Shown here: one piece after another, positions 45,745 to 54,276 of the stretch
Position numbering within the stretch: position 1 is the first letter of the stretch
Layout: each line of letters opens with the position of its first letter
DNA from: Mucilaginibacter saanensis
GTDB lineage: Bacteria > Bacteroidota > Bacteroidia > Sphingobacteriales > Sphingobacteriaceae
Direction: 5' to 3'
Assembly: GCF_014200575.1 (NCBI RefSeq)
Contig: NZ_JACHBZ010000017.1
Location: forward strand, 1 to 64,000
DNA length: 64,000 nucleotides
Program-made: the position numbers and the translations under genes
The notes under the pieces: generated by a model
The model's input: the letters and a program-made list of their open reading frames with translations, nothing else
Databases searched by the model: none
Told to the model about the DNA's origin: nothing

Positions 45745-46260
45745 ATGAGAAAAGTATTCAAAATTACCTTAATTGCCGCAGGCTTATTGTTTACCGGGAA
45801 GTTGTCCCATGCGCAGTCAAAAATTGGCTATGTTGATTTTCAATCAGTAATTGGCCAGATGCCCGAGGCCAAAACCATTAAACCGCAAATTGATGCTTAC
45901 CAAAAACAATTTGTTGACCAGCTAACCACTATGAACAACGAGCTGCAAACCAAGGGAAAAGATTTTCAGGCACAAAGCAAAACCATGACCGAGGCCGTGC
46001 GAGCAACAAAACAAACCGCATTGCAGGACCTGCAGAAACGCCTGCAGGATTATCAGGCTAATGCACAGCAACAGGTTGATGCCAAATCAAGCCAGCTCAT
46101 CAAACCATTATCAGATAAAGCCCGTGCAGCAGTTAATGATGTAGCCAAAGAAAAAGGAATTAACTATGTACTTGATTCCTCACAAGGCTCACCTTTACTG
46201 GTATCTAATGAAGGTACTGATCTTACCCCATCGGTTAAAACCAAACTGGGGATCAAATAA
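45745..46260 (+). CDS. OmpH/Skp-family periplasmic chaperone
   Basis: 171-aa Skp-like protein with a signal peptide (1-23, SHAQ), a short beta-strand start (SKIGYVDFQSVIGQMPEAK) and a long helical coiled region rich in Gln and Lys (55-125), followed by a small C-terminal tail. Skp trimers hold unfolded outer-membrane proteins in the periplasm, so this fits with the surA gene in the window, though they are not adjacent. A terminator follows the stop. Confidence 0.88.
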   Translation: MRKVFKITLIAAGLLFTGKLSHAQSKIGYVDFQSVIGQMPEAKTIKPQIDAYQKQFVDQLTTMNNELQTKGKDFQAQSKTMTEAVRATKQTALQDLQKRLQDYQANAQQQVDAKSSQLIKPLSDKARAAVNDVAKEKGINYVLDSSQGSPLLVSNEGTDLTPSVKTKLGIK

Positions 46261-46265
46261 TATAA

Positions 46266-46304
46266 AAAGGGTTACAAAGTCACTATAAACTTCGTAACCC
46301 TTTA
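46266..46304 (+). terminator. Intrinsic terminator after the Skp-like gene
   Basis: AAAGGGTTAC (46266-46275) pairs with GTAACCCTTT (46294-46303), with an inner AAGT/ACTT stem. Confidence 0.75.
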
Positions 46305-46411
46305 TTGCTCTATTCTTGATTAAGTTACTGTACATCAATATTAAATCCGATCAATAAATCTTAACTTTATAGTACTAACCAAGTCCGAAACCGAAATTCC
46401 CCAATCCGAAA

Positions 46412-47221
46412 ATGAAGTATTACACTATTCAACCGCCGGATATATTAAAACCTTTTGTAAGGTTTTTTTGGGTGCTGGAACATGAATTATCTCCGGATGA
46501 ACCGGAATATGTTTACCGCTCCATAGCCGACGGATGTACCGAAATGGTGTTTCATTACCGGGCAAATTTTGACGAGATCACGGAGCAGGGCCAGCAAAAC
46601 AGCGGCCCCTCGGGTATTCAATTCCAGACAGATACTTACCGCAGGTTTATAGTTAAAGAAAGCTTCGGCATTTTTGGGGCCTACATTTATCCCTTTGCTG
46701 TTCCGCGTCTTTTTAATATCCCCAGCAGCGCAACTACTAACCTGGCTCTTGATTATGATACCTTTTTAGGCAGTGCTGGCCGCGAACTGGAAGAAAGAAT
46801 GATGCAGGCTCCCAACAACCTGAAAAGAGCCGGAATATTGTCAGACTTTTTACTGATGCGTTTACGGCACAACAGACCTGCTGACAATCTTATCATTACT
46901 TCCATCAGGCATGTCATCCACTCCAGCCAGTATAACACGGTGGCACAACTGGCCGATACATTCAATCTTTCAACCCGGCAATTTGACCGGCGATTTAAAG
47001 AGTATGCCGGTTTTAGCCCTAAAACCTATTTACGTTTGATACGCCTGCATAGCGCCATTCAGCAATATGACAGTAATAAATCATTAACCCAAATAGCGCT
47101 GCAGTGTGGTTATTATGACCAATCGCACTTTATACATGACATGAAAGCGTTTACGGGCTATCACCCCCGTTTCTACTTTTCGGGCAAAGCCGAAGGTACC
47201 GAGTACTGGAATGCAGATTGA
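46412..47221 (+). CDS. AraC-family transcriptional regulator
   Basis: 269-aa AraC/XylS regulator. The N-terminal domain of about 160 residues is of the DUF6597 type (RFFWVLEHELSPDEPEYVYR), and the C-terminal double helix-turn-helix is clear (VAQLADTFNLSTRQFDRRF and SLTQIALQCGYYDQSHFIHD, then the FTGYHPRFY end). It probably responds to a small ligand in the N-terminal domain. The neighbouring VOC gene starts 95 bases later and might be its target, although it has its own promoter-like element. Confidence 0.88.
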   Translation: MKYYTIQPPDILKPFVRFFWVLEHELSPDEPEYVYRSIADGCTEMVFHYRANFDEITEQGQQNSGPSGIQFQTDTYRRFIVKESFGIFGAYIYPFAVPRLFNIPSSATTNLALDYDTFLGSAGRELEERMMQAPNNLKRAGILSDFLLMRLRHNRPADNLIITSIRHVIHSSQYNTVAQLADTFNLSTRQFDRRFKEYAGFSPKTYLRLIRLHSAIQQYDSNKSLTQIALQCGYYDQSHFIHDMKAFTGYHPRFYFSGKAEGTEYWNAD

Positions 47222-47289
47222 TTATGTTAATAACGGTAAACCCGTTATAGAATGTCCGGTTTTTACAATTTTATCGATAATACACCTGC

Positions 47290-47297
47290 TAATTTTG
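47290..47297 (+). promoter_or_regulatory. Promoter -7 element for the PhnB-like gene
   Basis: TAATTTTG at 18 bases before the ATG at 47316. It supports this start over an earlier in-frame ATG (47211) that would lie inside the AraC gene end. Confidence 0.5.
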
Positions 47298-47315
47298 ATA
47301 AAAAAACAGATTGAC

Positions 47316-47699
47316 ATGGAAACAGCAGCAAATATCCCCGACAACTACCAGCGCATAATGCCCTACCTTATTATACACGATGGCTCAAAATTTATAACGT
47401 TTATGCAAAACGTATTTAATGCCACCGAGCAATACAGGCAAATGCGCGATGAAAAAACCATTATGCACGCCGAAATAAACATTGAAGGCAGCACCATTAT
47501 GTTTGCCGATTGTACCGATACCTACCAGCAGCAAAATGCTGGCCTGTTTATTTATGTGGATAGCTGCGACGCAACCTATAAAAAAGCTATAGATAATGGT
47601 GCCGATACCGTTATGCCCCCGGCAAATCAACCCTACGGCCGCAGCGCCGGCGTTAAAGACCCATTTGGTAATACCTGGTGGATAACCAATCCCATCTGA
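47316..47699 (+). CDS. PhnB-like VOC-family protein
   Basis: 127-aa glyoxalase/bleomycin-resistance fold protein of the PhnB group. It begins MPYLIIHDGSKFITFMQNVF after the N-terminal lead and ends with SAGVKDPFGNTWWITNP, typical of the family. The usual metal ligands (H and E) are only partly present, so a binding or non-classical role is possible. The start is set by the promoter element and by loss of family similarity upstream. Confidence 0.82.
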   Translation: METAANIPDNYQRIMPYLIIHDGSKFITFMQNVFNATEQYRQMRDEKTIMHAEINIEGSTIMFADCTDTYQQQNAGLFIYVDSCDATYKKAIDNGADTVMPPANQPYGRSAGVKDPFGNTWWITNPI

Positions 47700-47787
47700 A
47701 AACCGATTCAAGGGCGTGGGGTTCCGCAAGTGTATAGGGGTATTTTACCTCATACCGAATCCCAACGCCACGTAATTCCAGCTCGGG

Positions 47788-48210
47788 TTAAAGAACCTGG
47801 TTAAACTCCAGCCGCTCACCATCGGGCCCAGTAATATTAAAATACTTACACCCGTTTTTCCAGAATTGCAGAAAAACCGGGGCCTCCTCCAGCACGTTAA
47901 AGCCTGCCTGTTTAATGATGTTAAAAGTTTCGTCAATATCACTTACATCAAAGGCAACATGATCAATATGGCCGTTACTGCGATTCCTGATCTCGGTTAG
48001 TCCGGCCTCGGGCAGCTGATACAGCTCCATAAGTATATTGCCCCGCTGCATCATTACGCAGGTGCCCTGGCCGCCATTATCATTAAACGGGGCCTCCATT
48101 ACATTGGTAAAGCCAAGCCGGTTATAAAATTGCTGCGATCTGTTTACATCTGTTACAGGCACACCAATATGCTGTATACTATTGATTACCAAATTTATAG
48201 CGTTTTCCAT
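47788..48210 (-). CDS. VOC-family (glyoxalase-like) protein
   Basis: 140-aa protein with a typical VOC start INSIQHIGVPVTDVNRSQQFYNRLGF, middle MELYQLPEAG with IDHVAFDVSDID, and end NITGPDGERLEFNQVL. Its two half-domains keep the metal ligand pattern (H at 14, E in MELYQ, H in IDHVAF and E in LEF), so it may be an active metalloenzyme. Divergent from bshA, with a 38-bp inverted repeat 21 bases upstream of its start. Confidence 0.88.
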   Translation of the reverse strand: MENAINLVINSIQHIGVPVTDVNRSQQFYNRLGFTNVMEAPFNDNGGQGTCVMMQRGNILMELYQLPEAGLTEIRNRSNGHIDHVAFDVSDIDETFNIIKQAGFNVLEEAPVFLQFWKNGCKYFNITGPDGERLEFNQVL

Positions 48211-48230
48211 AATTGATTTTCGGGGGATTG

Positions 48231-48268
48231 AATGATTTAACTAAGTTAGTTAACTTAGTTAAATCATT
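48231..48268. promoter_or_regulatory. 38-bp inverted repeat, likely operator
   Basis: The two 18-base arms (48231-48248 and 48251-48268) are perfect complements around the two-base centre GT. The inner part repeats TTAACTAAGTTA-type units. The length, the A/T richness and the lack of a T-tract argue against a terminator. It lies between the divergent VOC and bshA genes. Confidence 0.6.
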
Positions 48269-48333
48269 TTACACAGTGTTAACACATTTGCCGTAAATTG
48301 CTGTTAAACTTGCAGCCATAATTAACCATATTA

Positions 48334-49494
48334 ATGAAAATCGGAATTGTTTGTTACCCAACCTTCGGTGGAAGCGGGGTAGTTGCCACAGAACTTGGTA
48401 AAGCCCTTGCAGACCGCGGTCACCAGGTGCATTTTGTTACCTATAACCAGCCAGCACGGTTGGACCTCTTTTCCGAAAACTTGTTTTACCACGAGGTATC
48501 GGTATCCAATTACCCGCTTTTTGATTTTCCGCCTTATGAGTTAGCACTGGCAAGCCGCCTGGTTGATGTGGTACGCCACGAACAACTTGATGTGCTGCAT
48601 GTGCATTATGCCATACCGCATGCATCGGCGGCATTTATGGCCAAGCAAATCTTGTTAACTTATGGTATTTACATCCCGGTGGTTACCACTTTGCACGGTA
48701 CCGATATTACGCTGGTAGGTAAAGACAGAACCTTTAAACCAGTAGTTACCTTCTCCATCAACCAATCTGACGGGGTTACCGCGGTATCCGAAAACCTGAG
48801 GCATGATACTTACGAGTTTTTTGAGATAGAGAACGACATTAAAGTAATTCCCAACTTTATTGACCTTAATCGCTTCAGTCTTAAAGCCAAGGATCACTTT
48901 AAAAAAGCCATAGCGCCATCGGGCGAAAAAATATTAGTGCATACCTCTAACTTCCGTAAGGTAAAACGCACCGAAGATGTGATCAAGATATTTGCTAAAG
49001 TGGTTAAAAAAATACCATCCAAATTATTAATGGTTGGTGATGGCCCTGAACGCTCGGGCTGTGAGCAGCTCTGTCGTGATTTGGGTGTAACGGATAATGT
49101 GCGCTTTTTAGGTAAACAGGATGCTATTGAAGAGATTCTTTCTGTTGCCGATTTGTTCCTGATGCCATCGCAATCAGAAAGTTTTGGTTTGGCTGCTTTG
49201 GAGGCCATGGCCTGTAAAGTTCCTGTGATTAGTACCAATGCCGGTGGTTTACCCGAATTAAATGTTGACGGTGTAACCGGTTTTCTGAAAGATGTTGGCG
49301 ATGTGGAGGGCATGGGCGAAAGTGCTATCTATATTTTAGAAGACGAAACCCGCTTAGCCACCTTTAAAGAAAATGCACTGGCACGCGCCAAAGAGTTTGA
49401 TCTGGCTACTATTTTGCCTTTGTATGAAAATTATTACCTCGAGGTAATTGATAAGTGCAGGCATAAGTGCCCCGGTAAGGTAAAGCAGGTATAA
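48334..49494 (+). CDS. bshA: N-acetyl-alpha-D-glucosaminyl L-malate synthase
   Basis: 386-aa GT-B glycosyltransferase, the first enzyme of bacillithiol synthesis, joining GlcNAc from UDP-GlcNAc to L-malate. It begins MKIGIVCYPTFGGSGVVATE, a BshA hallmark, and has the donor-binding SESFGLAALEAMACKVP motif around residues 285-301. Bacillithiol is used by many Bacteroidota instead of glutathione. Its partners bshB and bshC are not in the window. The divergent VOC protein may be a thiol-linked detoxification enzyme (inference). Confidence 0.95.
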   Translation: MKIGIVCYPTFGGSGVVATELGKALADRGHQVHFVTYNQPARLDLFSENLFYHEVSVSNYPLFDFPPYELALASRLVDVVRHEQLDVLHVHYAIPHASAAFMAKQILLTYGIYIPVVTTLHGTDITLVGKDRTFKPVVTFSINQSDGVTAVSENLRHDTYEFFEIENDIKVIPNFIDLNRFSLKAKDHFKKAIAPSGEKILVHTSNFRKVKRTEDVIKIFAKVVKKIPSKLLMVGDGPERSGCEQLCRDLGVTDNVRFLGKQDAIEEILSVADLFLMPSQSESFGLAALEAMACKVPVISTNAGGLPELNVDGVTGFLKDVGDVEGMGESAIYILEDETRLATFKENALARAKEFDLATILPLYENYYLEVIDKCRHKCPGKVKQV

Positions 49495-49686
49495 TACACT
49501 GCAACTTATTTATTAAAAGCAATTTACATATTGCAAGCAAATTCTTCCTATCTTGTAAATAGGAAATTTTGATAATATACCCATGTAACATACCCGATAC
49601 AAATGAAAATTTATTTTCTATAGGTTAAAAGTTATCGCAAATGTTAACTAACTTACACTATTGTTTCACCTTTAAAAATTAAACTT

Positions 49687-49881
49687 ATGGCAAAGCACAC
49701 AACCCTAAAACGTGGTCAATTACTTAAGTACATTGGAAAAAGATGGAAGAATTTAAACATCAGCCGCGACTCTTTCATCAAATTTTTAGGTTATGATGGT
49801 AGTGGCTTCGCCGATGTTTGGGTTGAATACCAGGGCCGGTTATTATTCCTTTCTCTTAAAGAAGTTGAACTGGCCGTATAA
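49687..49881 (+). CDS. Small 64-aa protein of unknown function
   Basis: Not recognised. Basic N-terminus (TLKRGQLLKYIGKRWKNL) then a likely beta-sheet (ADVWVEYQGRLLFLSLKEVEL). A start ATG with AAACTT-type upstream context, no signal peptide. The composition is normal for a soluble protein. It stands alone between bshA and the fluoride riboswitch. Confidence 0.7.
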   Translation: MAKHTTLKRGQLLKYIGKRWKNLNISRDSFIKFLGYDGSGFADVWVEYQGRLLFLSLKEVELAV

Positions 49882-49959
49882 AGTCAAGTCTTATATTGTT
49901 TAAGTTGGGTTTGTTTTAAACTTACCCCGGGTATTTTATGACTTTTAAATAAAACCAGT

Positions 49960-49967
49960 TATATTTG
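49960..49967 (+). promoter_or_regulatory. Promoter -7 element for the fluoride unit
   Basis: TATATTTG, 6 bases upstream of the riboswitch aptamer start; puts the transcription start near 49972, at the first aptamer stem. Confidence 0.6.
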
Positions 49968-49972
49968 TACAA

Positions 49973-50070
49973 GGAAATGGTGTCTTCCTATTTAACCGCC
50001 CTAAAAAGCTGATGGCGCCTACAATCAATTAACTCGTGGGGTTTACCCTGCGCTAATTTTTTGTAGGTGA
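49973..50070 (+). promoter_or_regulatory. Fluoride riboswitch (crcB motif) with expression platform
   Basis: The aptamer (49973-50022) matches the crcB consensus: GGAAATGG-TGTCTTCC first stem, then AACCGCC, then GCTGATGGCGCCTAC. Downstream, GGGG-TTTA-CCC (50037-50047) with CTAATTTTTT forms a terminator-like hairpin. TTGTAGG (50061-50067) is an exact complement of the aptamer's CCTACAA (50018-50024), so a switch between alternative pairings is visible. The controlled gene is a CLC-F fluoride/proton antiporter. Fluoride binding should raise its expression. Confidence 0.9.
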
Positions 50071-50266
50071 AAAAAATATCCAATAACGTTATTTCAACAG
50101 TATCCGGAAACTACCTCCCGGTGTCTTTCTATGCTTTTTCTTTCTGTTTACTCCTTATAAGCTTATTGCCTTATAGGCACGTGTGCCTGCGCATCTATCC
50201 GGATGGTACAGGTTTTCTATTACCCAAAAATCATCTTATAATTAACCTAAATTAGTCGCCAATAAA
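50067..50266 (+). other. Riboswitch-to-gene leader, about 200 bases
   Basis: Interval between the expression platform and the antiporter start. It contains an AGGCAC/GTGCCT dyad around 50174-50187 and a GTG-started frame of 62 codons (50067-50255) ending just before the antiporter ATG. The frame has a hydrophobic middle but no family signature and no good ribosome-binding site, so I do not call it a gene. Confidence 0.4.
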
Positions 50267-51661
50267 ATGAACAATAAAATCTTTACGTCTGAACATTTTT
50301 CTATACTCAAACACTTGCTCCGGTGGACATGCATCATCATCCCTATTGCCATAGCAATAGGCAGTATGGTGGCTTTATTTTTATGGCTGCTTAACCTGGC
50401 TATCCATTTCAGGTTTCATCACACGTATATCCTGTATCTTTTGCCTGTGGCGGGGGTGCTCATCTATTTCATATATAAATTCATCGGGGCATCTGCAGAA
50501 AAGGGTAACAACCTCATCATCGACGAAATTCATGTACCAGGTGGCGGCGTCCCAAAACGCATGGCCCCCATTGTACTTATCACCACCATTATCACCCACC
50601 TGTTTGGCGGCTCGGCCGGGAGAGAAGGCACTGCAGTGCAAATAGGCGGCAGCATAGCCCAAATGTTTGGCCAATGGTTTAAGTTGAACAAGGCTGATAT
50701 GCGCATCGTACTTATATCGGGTATTGCAGCCGGATTCGGGGCAGTTTTTGGTACACCATTAACCGGCGCCATATTTGCGATGGAAGTACTCACCATTGGC
50801 CGCATTCAATATAATGCACTGCTGCCTTGTCTTATAGCCAGCATTATTGGCGATGTAACCGTTGCCGCCTGGGGTGTGCACCATACCGCCTATCATATTG
50901 ACATTTTTGCAACCGCGCCGCATTGGTTTTCCGCATACCTTTCATTTGATTTTATATTGCTTTTTAAAATCATCATTGCCTCAGTTGCATTTGGGTTAGC
51001 CAGTTATTTGTTTGCCTGGATGGTGCATGGCATTAAAGCTTTTTTTGTTAAACGGATACCAACGCCGTGGCTTATCCCGATTTTGGGTGGATTGATCATT
51101 ATTGGCCTTACCGCCATTATTGGTAAGCCTGATTACCTGAGCTTAGGTGTTGACGCAGAACACGCAGGAGCAGTTACCATTCCATCGGCTTTTCATGCCG
51201 GTGGAGCCGACACCTGGAGCTGGTTATGGAAAACCATTTATACCACTGTTACACTGGCTACGGGGTTTAAGGGTGGCGAGGTTACCCCGCTCTTTTATAT
51301 AGGTGCAACGCTGGGCAATACTTTATCTGTTTTAATGGATGCCCCCGTGGGCCTGTTTGCCGCATTGGGTTTTATAGCGGTATTTGCCGGGGCAACCAAT
51401 ACCCCATTGGCCTGCACCATAATGGGGGTTGAGTTATTTGGCGGTCAGTATATTTTATTCTTTGCTGTGGCTTGTTTTACGGCTTACTTTTTTAGCGGGC
51501 ACTCCGGCATATACAGCGCGCAACGCATAGGGATACCCAAAATATCCGGCACAAGGTTCTCTGATTCGGCTACACTATCAGAAGCAGGCGCGCGCAGGCA
51601 AAGCTATATCCGGAAAAAGATGGAAAAGTATGGGCTTAGTAAAGCCCAAAAGAATGATTGA
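50267..51661 (+). CDS. CLC-F type fluoride/proton antiporter
   Basis: 464-aa CLC-family membrane protein with about ten transmembrane helices. The gating glutamate is E120 in GSAGREGTAVQ; the ion-binding loop GNNLIIDEIH (80-89) lacks the GSGIP serine of chloride channels, as in the fluoride-selective branch. The pore-lining segments FGTPLTGAIFAME and ATGFKGGEVTPLF are also present. CLC-F proteins export fluoride, and the upstream riboswitch fits exactly. The C-terminal tail is short and basic. It ends 15 bases from the convergent moxR gene. Confidence 0.93.
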   Translation: MNNKIFTSEHFSILKHLLRWTCIIIPIAIAIGSMVALFLWLLNLAIHFRFHHTYILYLLPVAGVLIYFIYKFIGASAEKGNNLIIDEIHVPGGGVPKRMAPIVLITTIITHLFGGSAGREGTAVQIGGSIAQMFGQWFKLNKADMRIVLISGIAAGFGAVFGTPLTGAIFAMEVLTIGRIQYNALLPCLIASIIGDVTVAAWGVHHTAYHIDIFATAPHWFSAYLSFDFILLFKIIIASVAFGLASYLFAWMVHGIKAFFVKRIPTPWLIPILGGLIIIGLTAIIGKPDYLSLGVDAEHAGAVTIPSAFHAGGADTWSWLWKTIYTTVTLATGFKGGEVTPLFYIGATLGNTLSVLMDAPVGLFAALGFIAVFAGATNTPLACTIMGVELFGGQYILFFAVACFTAYFFSGHSGIYSAQRIGIPKISGTRFSDSATLSEAGARRQSYIRKKMEKYGLSKAQKND

Positions 51662-51676
51662 TGTTGATCAATCTGA

Positions 51677-52639
51677 TTAAAAAAGCTGCTCAATAATATC
51701 ACCTGCCGACAGGCCTTCTGTTTCGGCATGGTAGCTCCGTACAATACGGTGGCTCAAGATAGGTTTGGCAATGGCCTGTATGTCTTCAATATCTGGCGAG
51801 TACTTGCCGTTAATAACGGCGTGGCATTTTGCCCCCAGGATCAAAAATTGCGAAGCACGCGGCCCGGCGCCCCACGTTAGCAAACGATTGATCTGTGCCG
51901 ATGCAAACTCGCCGTTAGGACGCGTTTTTGAAACCAGCTTTACCGCATATTCCATCACATGATCAGTAACCGGGATATTGCGTACCAATTGCTGAAAATA
52001 GGTGATCTGGCTGGCGTTTAAAACTTTGTTAATATCTGTTTGGATAGTGCTGGTGGTATTTTTTACAACCTGCAGCTCCTCCTGAAATGTTGGATAGTTC
52101 AACGTGATGTTAAACATAAACCTGTCAAGCTGAGCCTCGGGCAGGGGATAGGTACCTTCCTGTTCAATAGGGTTTTGGGTAGCCAGTACAAAAAATGGTT
52201 GCGCAAGTTTGTGGGTAACCCCGGCTGCGGTAACTGATTTTTCCTGCATGGCTTCAAGTAGGGCAGCTTGTGTTTTAGGCGGGGTACGGTTAATTTCGTC
52301 AGCAAGAATGATGTTTGAAAAAACCGGGCCCGGAATAAATTTAAAATTCCTGTCCTCACCCAATATCTCAGATCCGATAATGTCTGACGGCATCAGGTCG
52401 GGGGTAAACTGTATCCGTTTAAAATCCAGGTCAAGCACCCGGGCTACAGTTTGTACCAGCAAAGTTTTGGCCAGCCCCGGCACACCTACAAGTAAACAGT
52501 GCCCGTTACTAAAAATAGATACGAGCACAAATTTCACCACCTCATCCTGCCCGATGATAACCTTGCCTATTTCGGAGCGTATTTGCTGATATGCCTGCCT
52601 TAAAGCATCAGCAGCTTCTACATCGGAGCGGTGTTGCAT
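51677..52639 (-). CDS. MoxR-family AAA ATPase
   Basis: 320-aa AAA+ ATPase of the MoxR type, thought to act as a chaperone for assembly of metalloprotein or envelope complexes. Walker A GVPGLAKT (52-59), Walker B ILADEINR, sensor region ATQNPIEQEGTYPLPEAQLDRF, and a C-terminal helical domain are present. The usual von Willebrand partner genes are not adjacent; it follows the surA gene by seven bases instead. Confidence 0.92.
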   Translation of the reverse strand: MQHRSDVEAADALRQAYQQIRSEIGKVIIGQDEVVKFVLVSIFSNGHCLLVGVPGLAKTLLVQTVARVLDLDFKRIQFTPDLMPSDIIGSEILGEDRNFKFIPGPVFSNIILADEINRTPPKTQAALLEAMQEKSVTAAGVTHKLAQPFFVLATQNPIEQEGTYPLPEAQLDRFMFNITLNYPTFQEELQVVKNTTSTIQTDINKVLNASQITYFQQLVRNIPVTDHVMEYAVKLVSKTRPNGEFASAQINRLLTWGAGPRASQFLILGAKCHAVINGKYSPDIEDIQAIAKPILSHRIVRSYHAETEGLSAGDIIEQLF

Positions 52640-52646
52640 ATATAAA

Positions 52647-54095
52647 TTATGGTTTAGCTTGCGCTGTAGTAGCCGGCGGTGTGGTTATCCATTTTTTTAA
52701 TATCTCACAGCTTTGGTATTCCGGATCAATTTTAATGAAGGTTTCCTTTCTGCGTTTTTCAAACCATTGGGTTACGGTACGGTTGTTTTTATCTTCGTAA
52801 GCAAACTCTTTTAGCTTAGGAAAATCCTGATCCAAGTTTGCCTTGTGCGCATTGGTGGCCGATTTAAGGTATAAAATCTTATAGCTCTTTTTGCCATCGG
52901 CACCGGTAAACAACTCCGGTTTTGAAATAGAGCCAATCTTCATGGTATCAGTAACCAGAGCAACTTTAGGGTCAAGTTTATCAGTAGGGATAAAGGTTGT
53001 ACGGTTTTGAACATTCTCAGCATTCAACATCATACCACCATTATATTTGGTGTCTTTATCATCAGAATAGTAAGCCGCTGCACTTGAAAAATCAATTTTC
53101 TTATTTTTCATCAGCAAGGTATAAATGCTATCTGCTTTTGCTTTTGCCCTGTCTAAACTGGCCTGGGTAACCACCGGTGATATTAAGATGTGCCTTACGT
53201 GCACCTGTTCACCACGACGCTCAATTACCTGTAAAAAGTGGAAACCGAAATCAGTTTCAAACACCGGCGATATCTCGCCTGCCTTTAGTTTAAATGCGTT
53301 GGCTGTAAATTCCTTTACAAAGGTAGTACGGTCAGCAAAGCCCAAATCGCCACCATCAGGTGCAGAACCCGGATCCTGTGAGTATAACCTGGCAAGCGTA
53401 CCAAAGTCTTCTCCCTTTTTTATCCGCTCGCGTAATTCCTCGGCTTTTTCGCGGTATACTGCTTTTTCTTCTTTATCCAATTGCGGTTGAAACGCTATTT
53501 CACCAACTTCAATTTCCTTGTTAAATGAAGGTAAGCTATCCTTAGGGATGGCATCAAAATACTTTTTAACATCAAGCGGGGTCACGTTCAGTTTTTCAGT
53601 GATCTTTTGCTGCATCTTTTGTGCAACTAATTGCTCCTTCAAATCCGGGCGAATCTCATCCTTATATTGTATAACAGAACGACCTAAAAACGCTTCCAGT
53701 TTTTCTTGTCCGCCTGCTCTTTGGGTCATTTCGCGCATTCTGCGGTCCACATTGTTATCAACCTCATCGTCCTTAACCTCAACGCTATCAATAATAGCCT
53801 GCTGTGCTAAAAGTTTCTGAGTTAATAATGATTGCAGTATACGGCACTTTACATCGGGGTTGGGTTGATTTCCCTGAACAAGGTATTGTGCGTAAGATAG
53901 TTCAATATCTGATTGTAATATAGGACTGTTACCAACCACGGCCGCAATTTTATCAAGCGTACGGCGAGGGCCCGCTGCTACAGTTGAATCGACCTTGGCT
54001 GCTGCTATTTTAGCAGCTGAATCGGCCTTGGTTTGCGCCCCGGCAACTGATACAATTAAAATAAAACTTAAAATAACTATCCCTAACTTTCTCAT
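52647..54095 (-). CDS. SurA-like periplasmic peptidylprolyl isomerase
   Basis: 482-aa periplasmic chaperone/isomerase. A signal peptide (1-20, VAGAQ) is followed by a SurA N-terminal region (about 45-165, helical) and two parvulin-type PpiC domains (about 175-280 and 285-385), with strands such as VHVRHILI and LGFADRTTFVKEF. SurA helps fold outer-membrane proteins. It heads the two-gene operon with moxR; the small Skp homologue is elsewhere in the window. Confidence 0.9.
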   Translation of the reverse strand: MRKLGIVILSFILIVSVAGAQTKADSAAKIAAAKVDSTVAAGPRRTLDKIAAVVGNSPILQSDIELSYAQYLVQGNQPNPDVKCRILQSLLTQKLLAQQAIIDSVEVKDDEVDNNVDRRMREMTQRAGGQEKLEAFLGRSVIQYKDEIRPDLKEQLVAQKMQQKITEKLNVTPLDVKKYFDAIPKDSLPSFNKEIEVGEIAFQPQLDKEEKAVYREKAEELRERIKKGEDFGTLARLYSQDPGSAPDGGDLGFADRTTFVKEFTANAFKLKAGEISPVFETDFGFHFLQVIERRGEQVHVRHILISPVVTQASLDRAKAKADSIYTLLMKNKKIDFSSAAAYYSDDKDTKYNGGMMLNAENVQNRTTFIPTDKLDPKVALVTDTMKIGSISKPELFTGADGKKSYKILYLKSATNAHKANLDQDFPKLKEFAYEDKNNRTVTQWFEKRRKETFIKIDPEYQSCEILKKWITTPPATTAQAKP

Positions 54096-54276
54096 GTAAT
54101 GCTCTTATACTCTAAATAAAACGGAACAATAGTCCGTTAAAAACTTCGAATTTCGGTAAAATTTATTAATTATAGCTGAACAAAAAATGTCAATTAAAAT
54201 ACAACCGCTTATAATTGTGCTAATATGGCTATAAAGCGTGAAACGGTTTAACTACTTTTGGTTAAAATTTGTTAAA

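Noticed and set aside
50067..50255. 62-codon GTG frame between the riboswitch platform and the CLC-F gene
   Set aside because: No ribosome-binding site, no homology features; its start codon lies inside the predicted switching stem. Kept only as a note on the leader.
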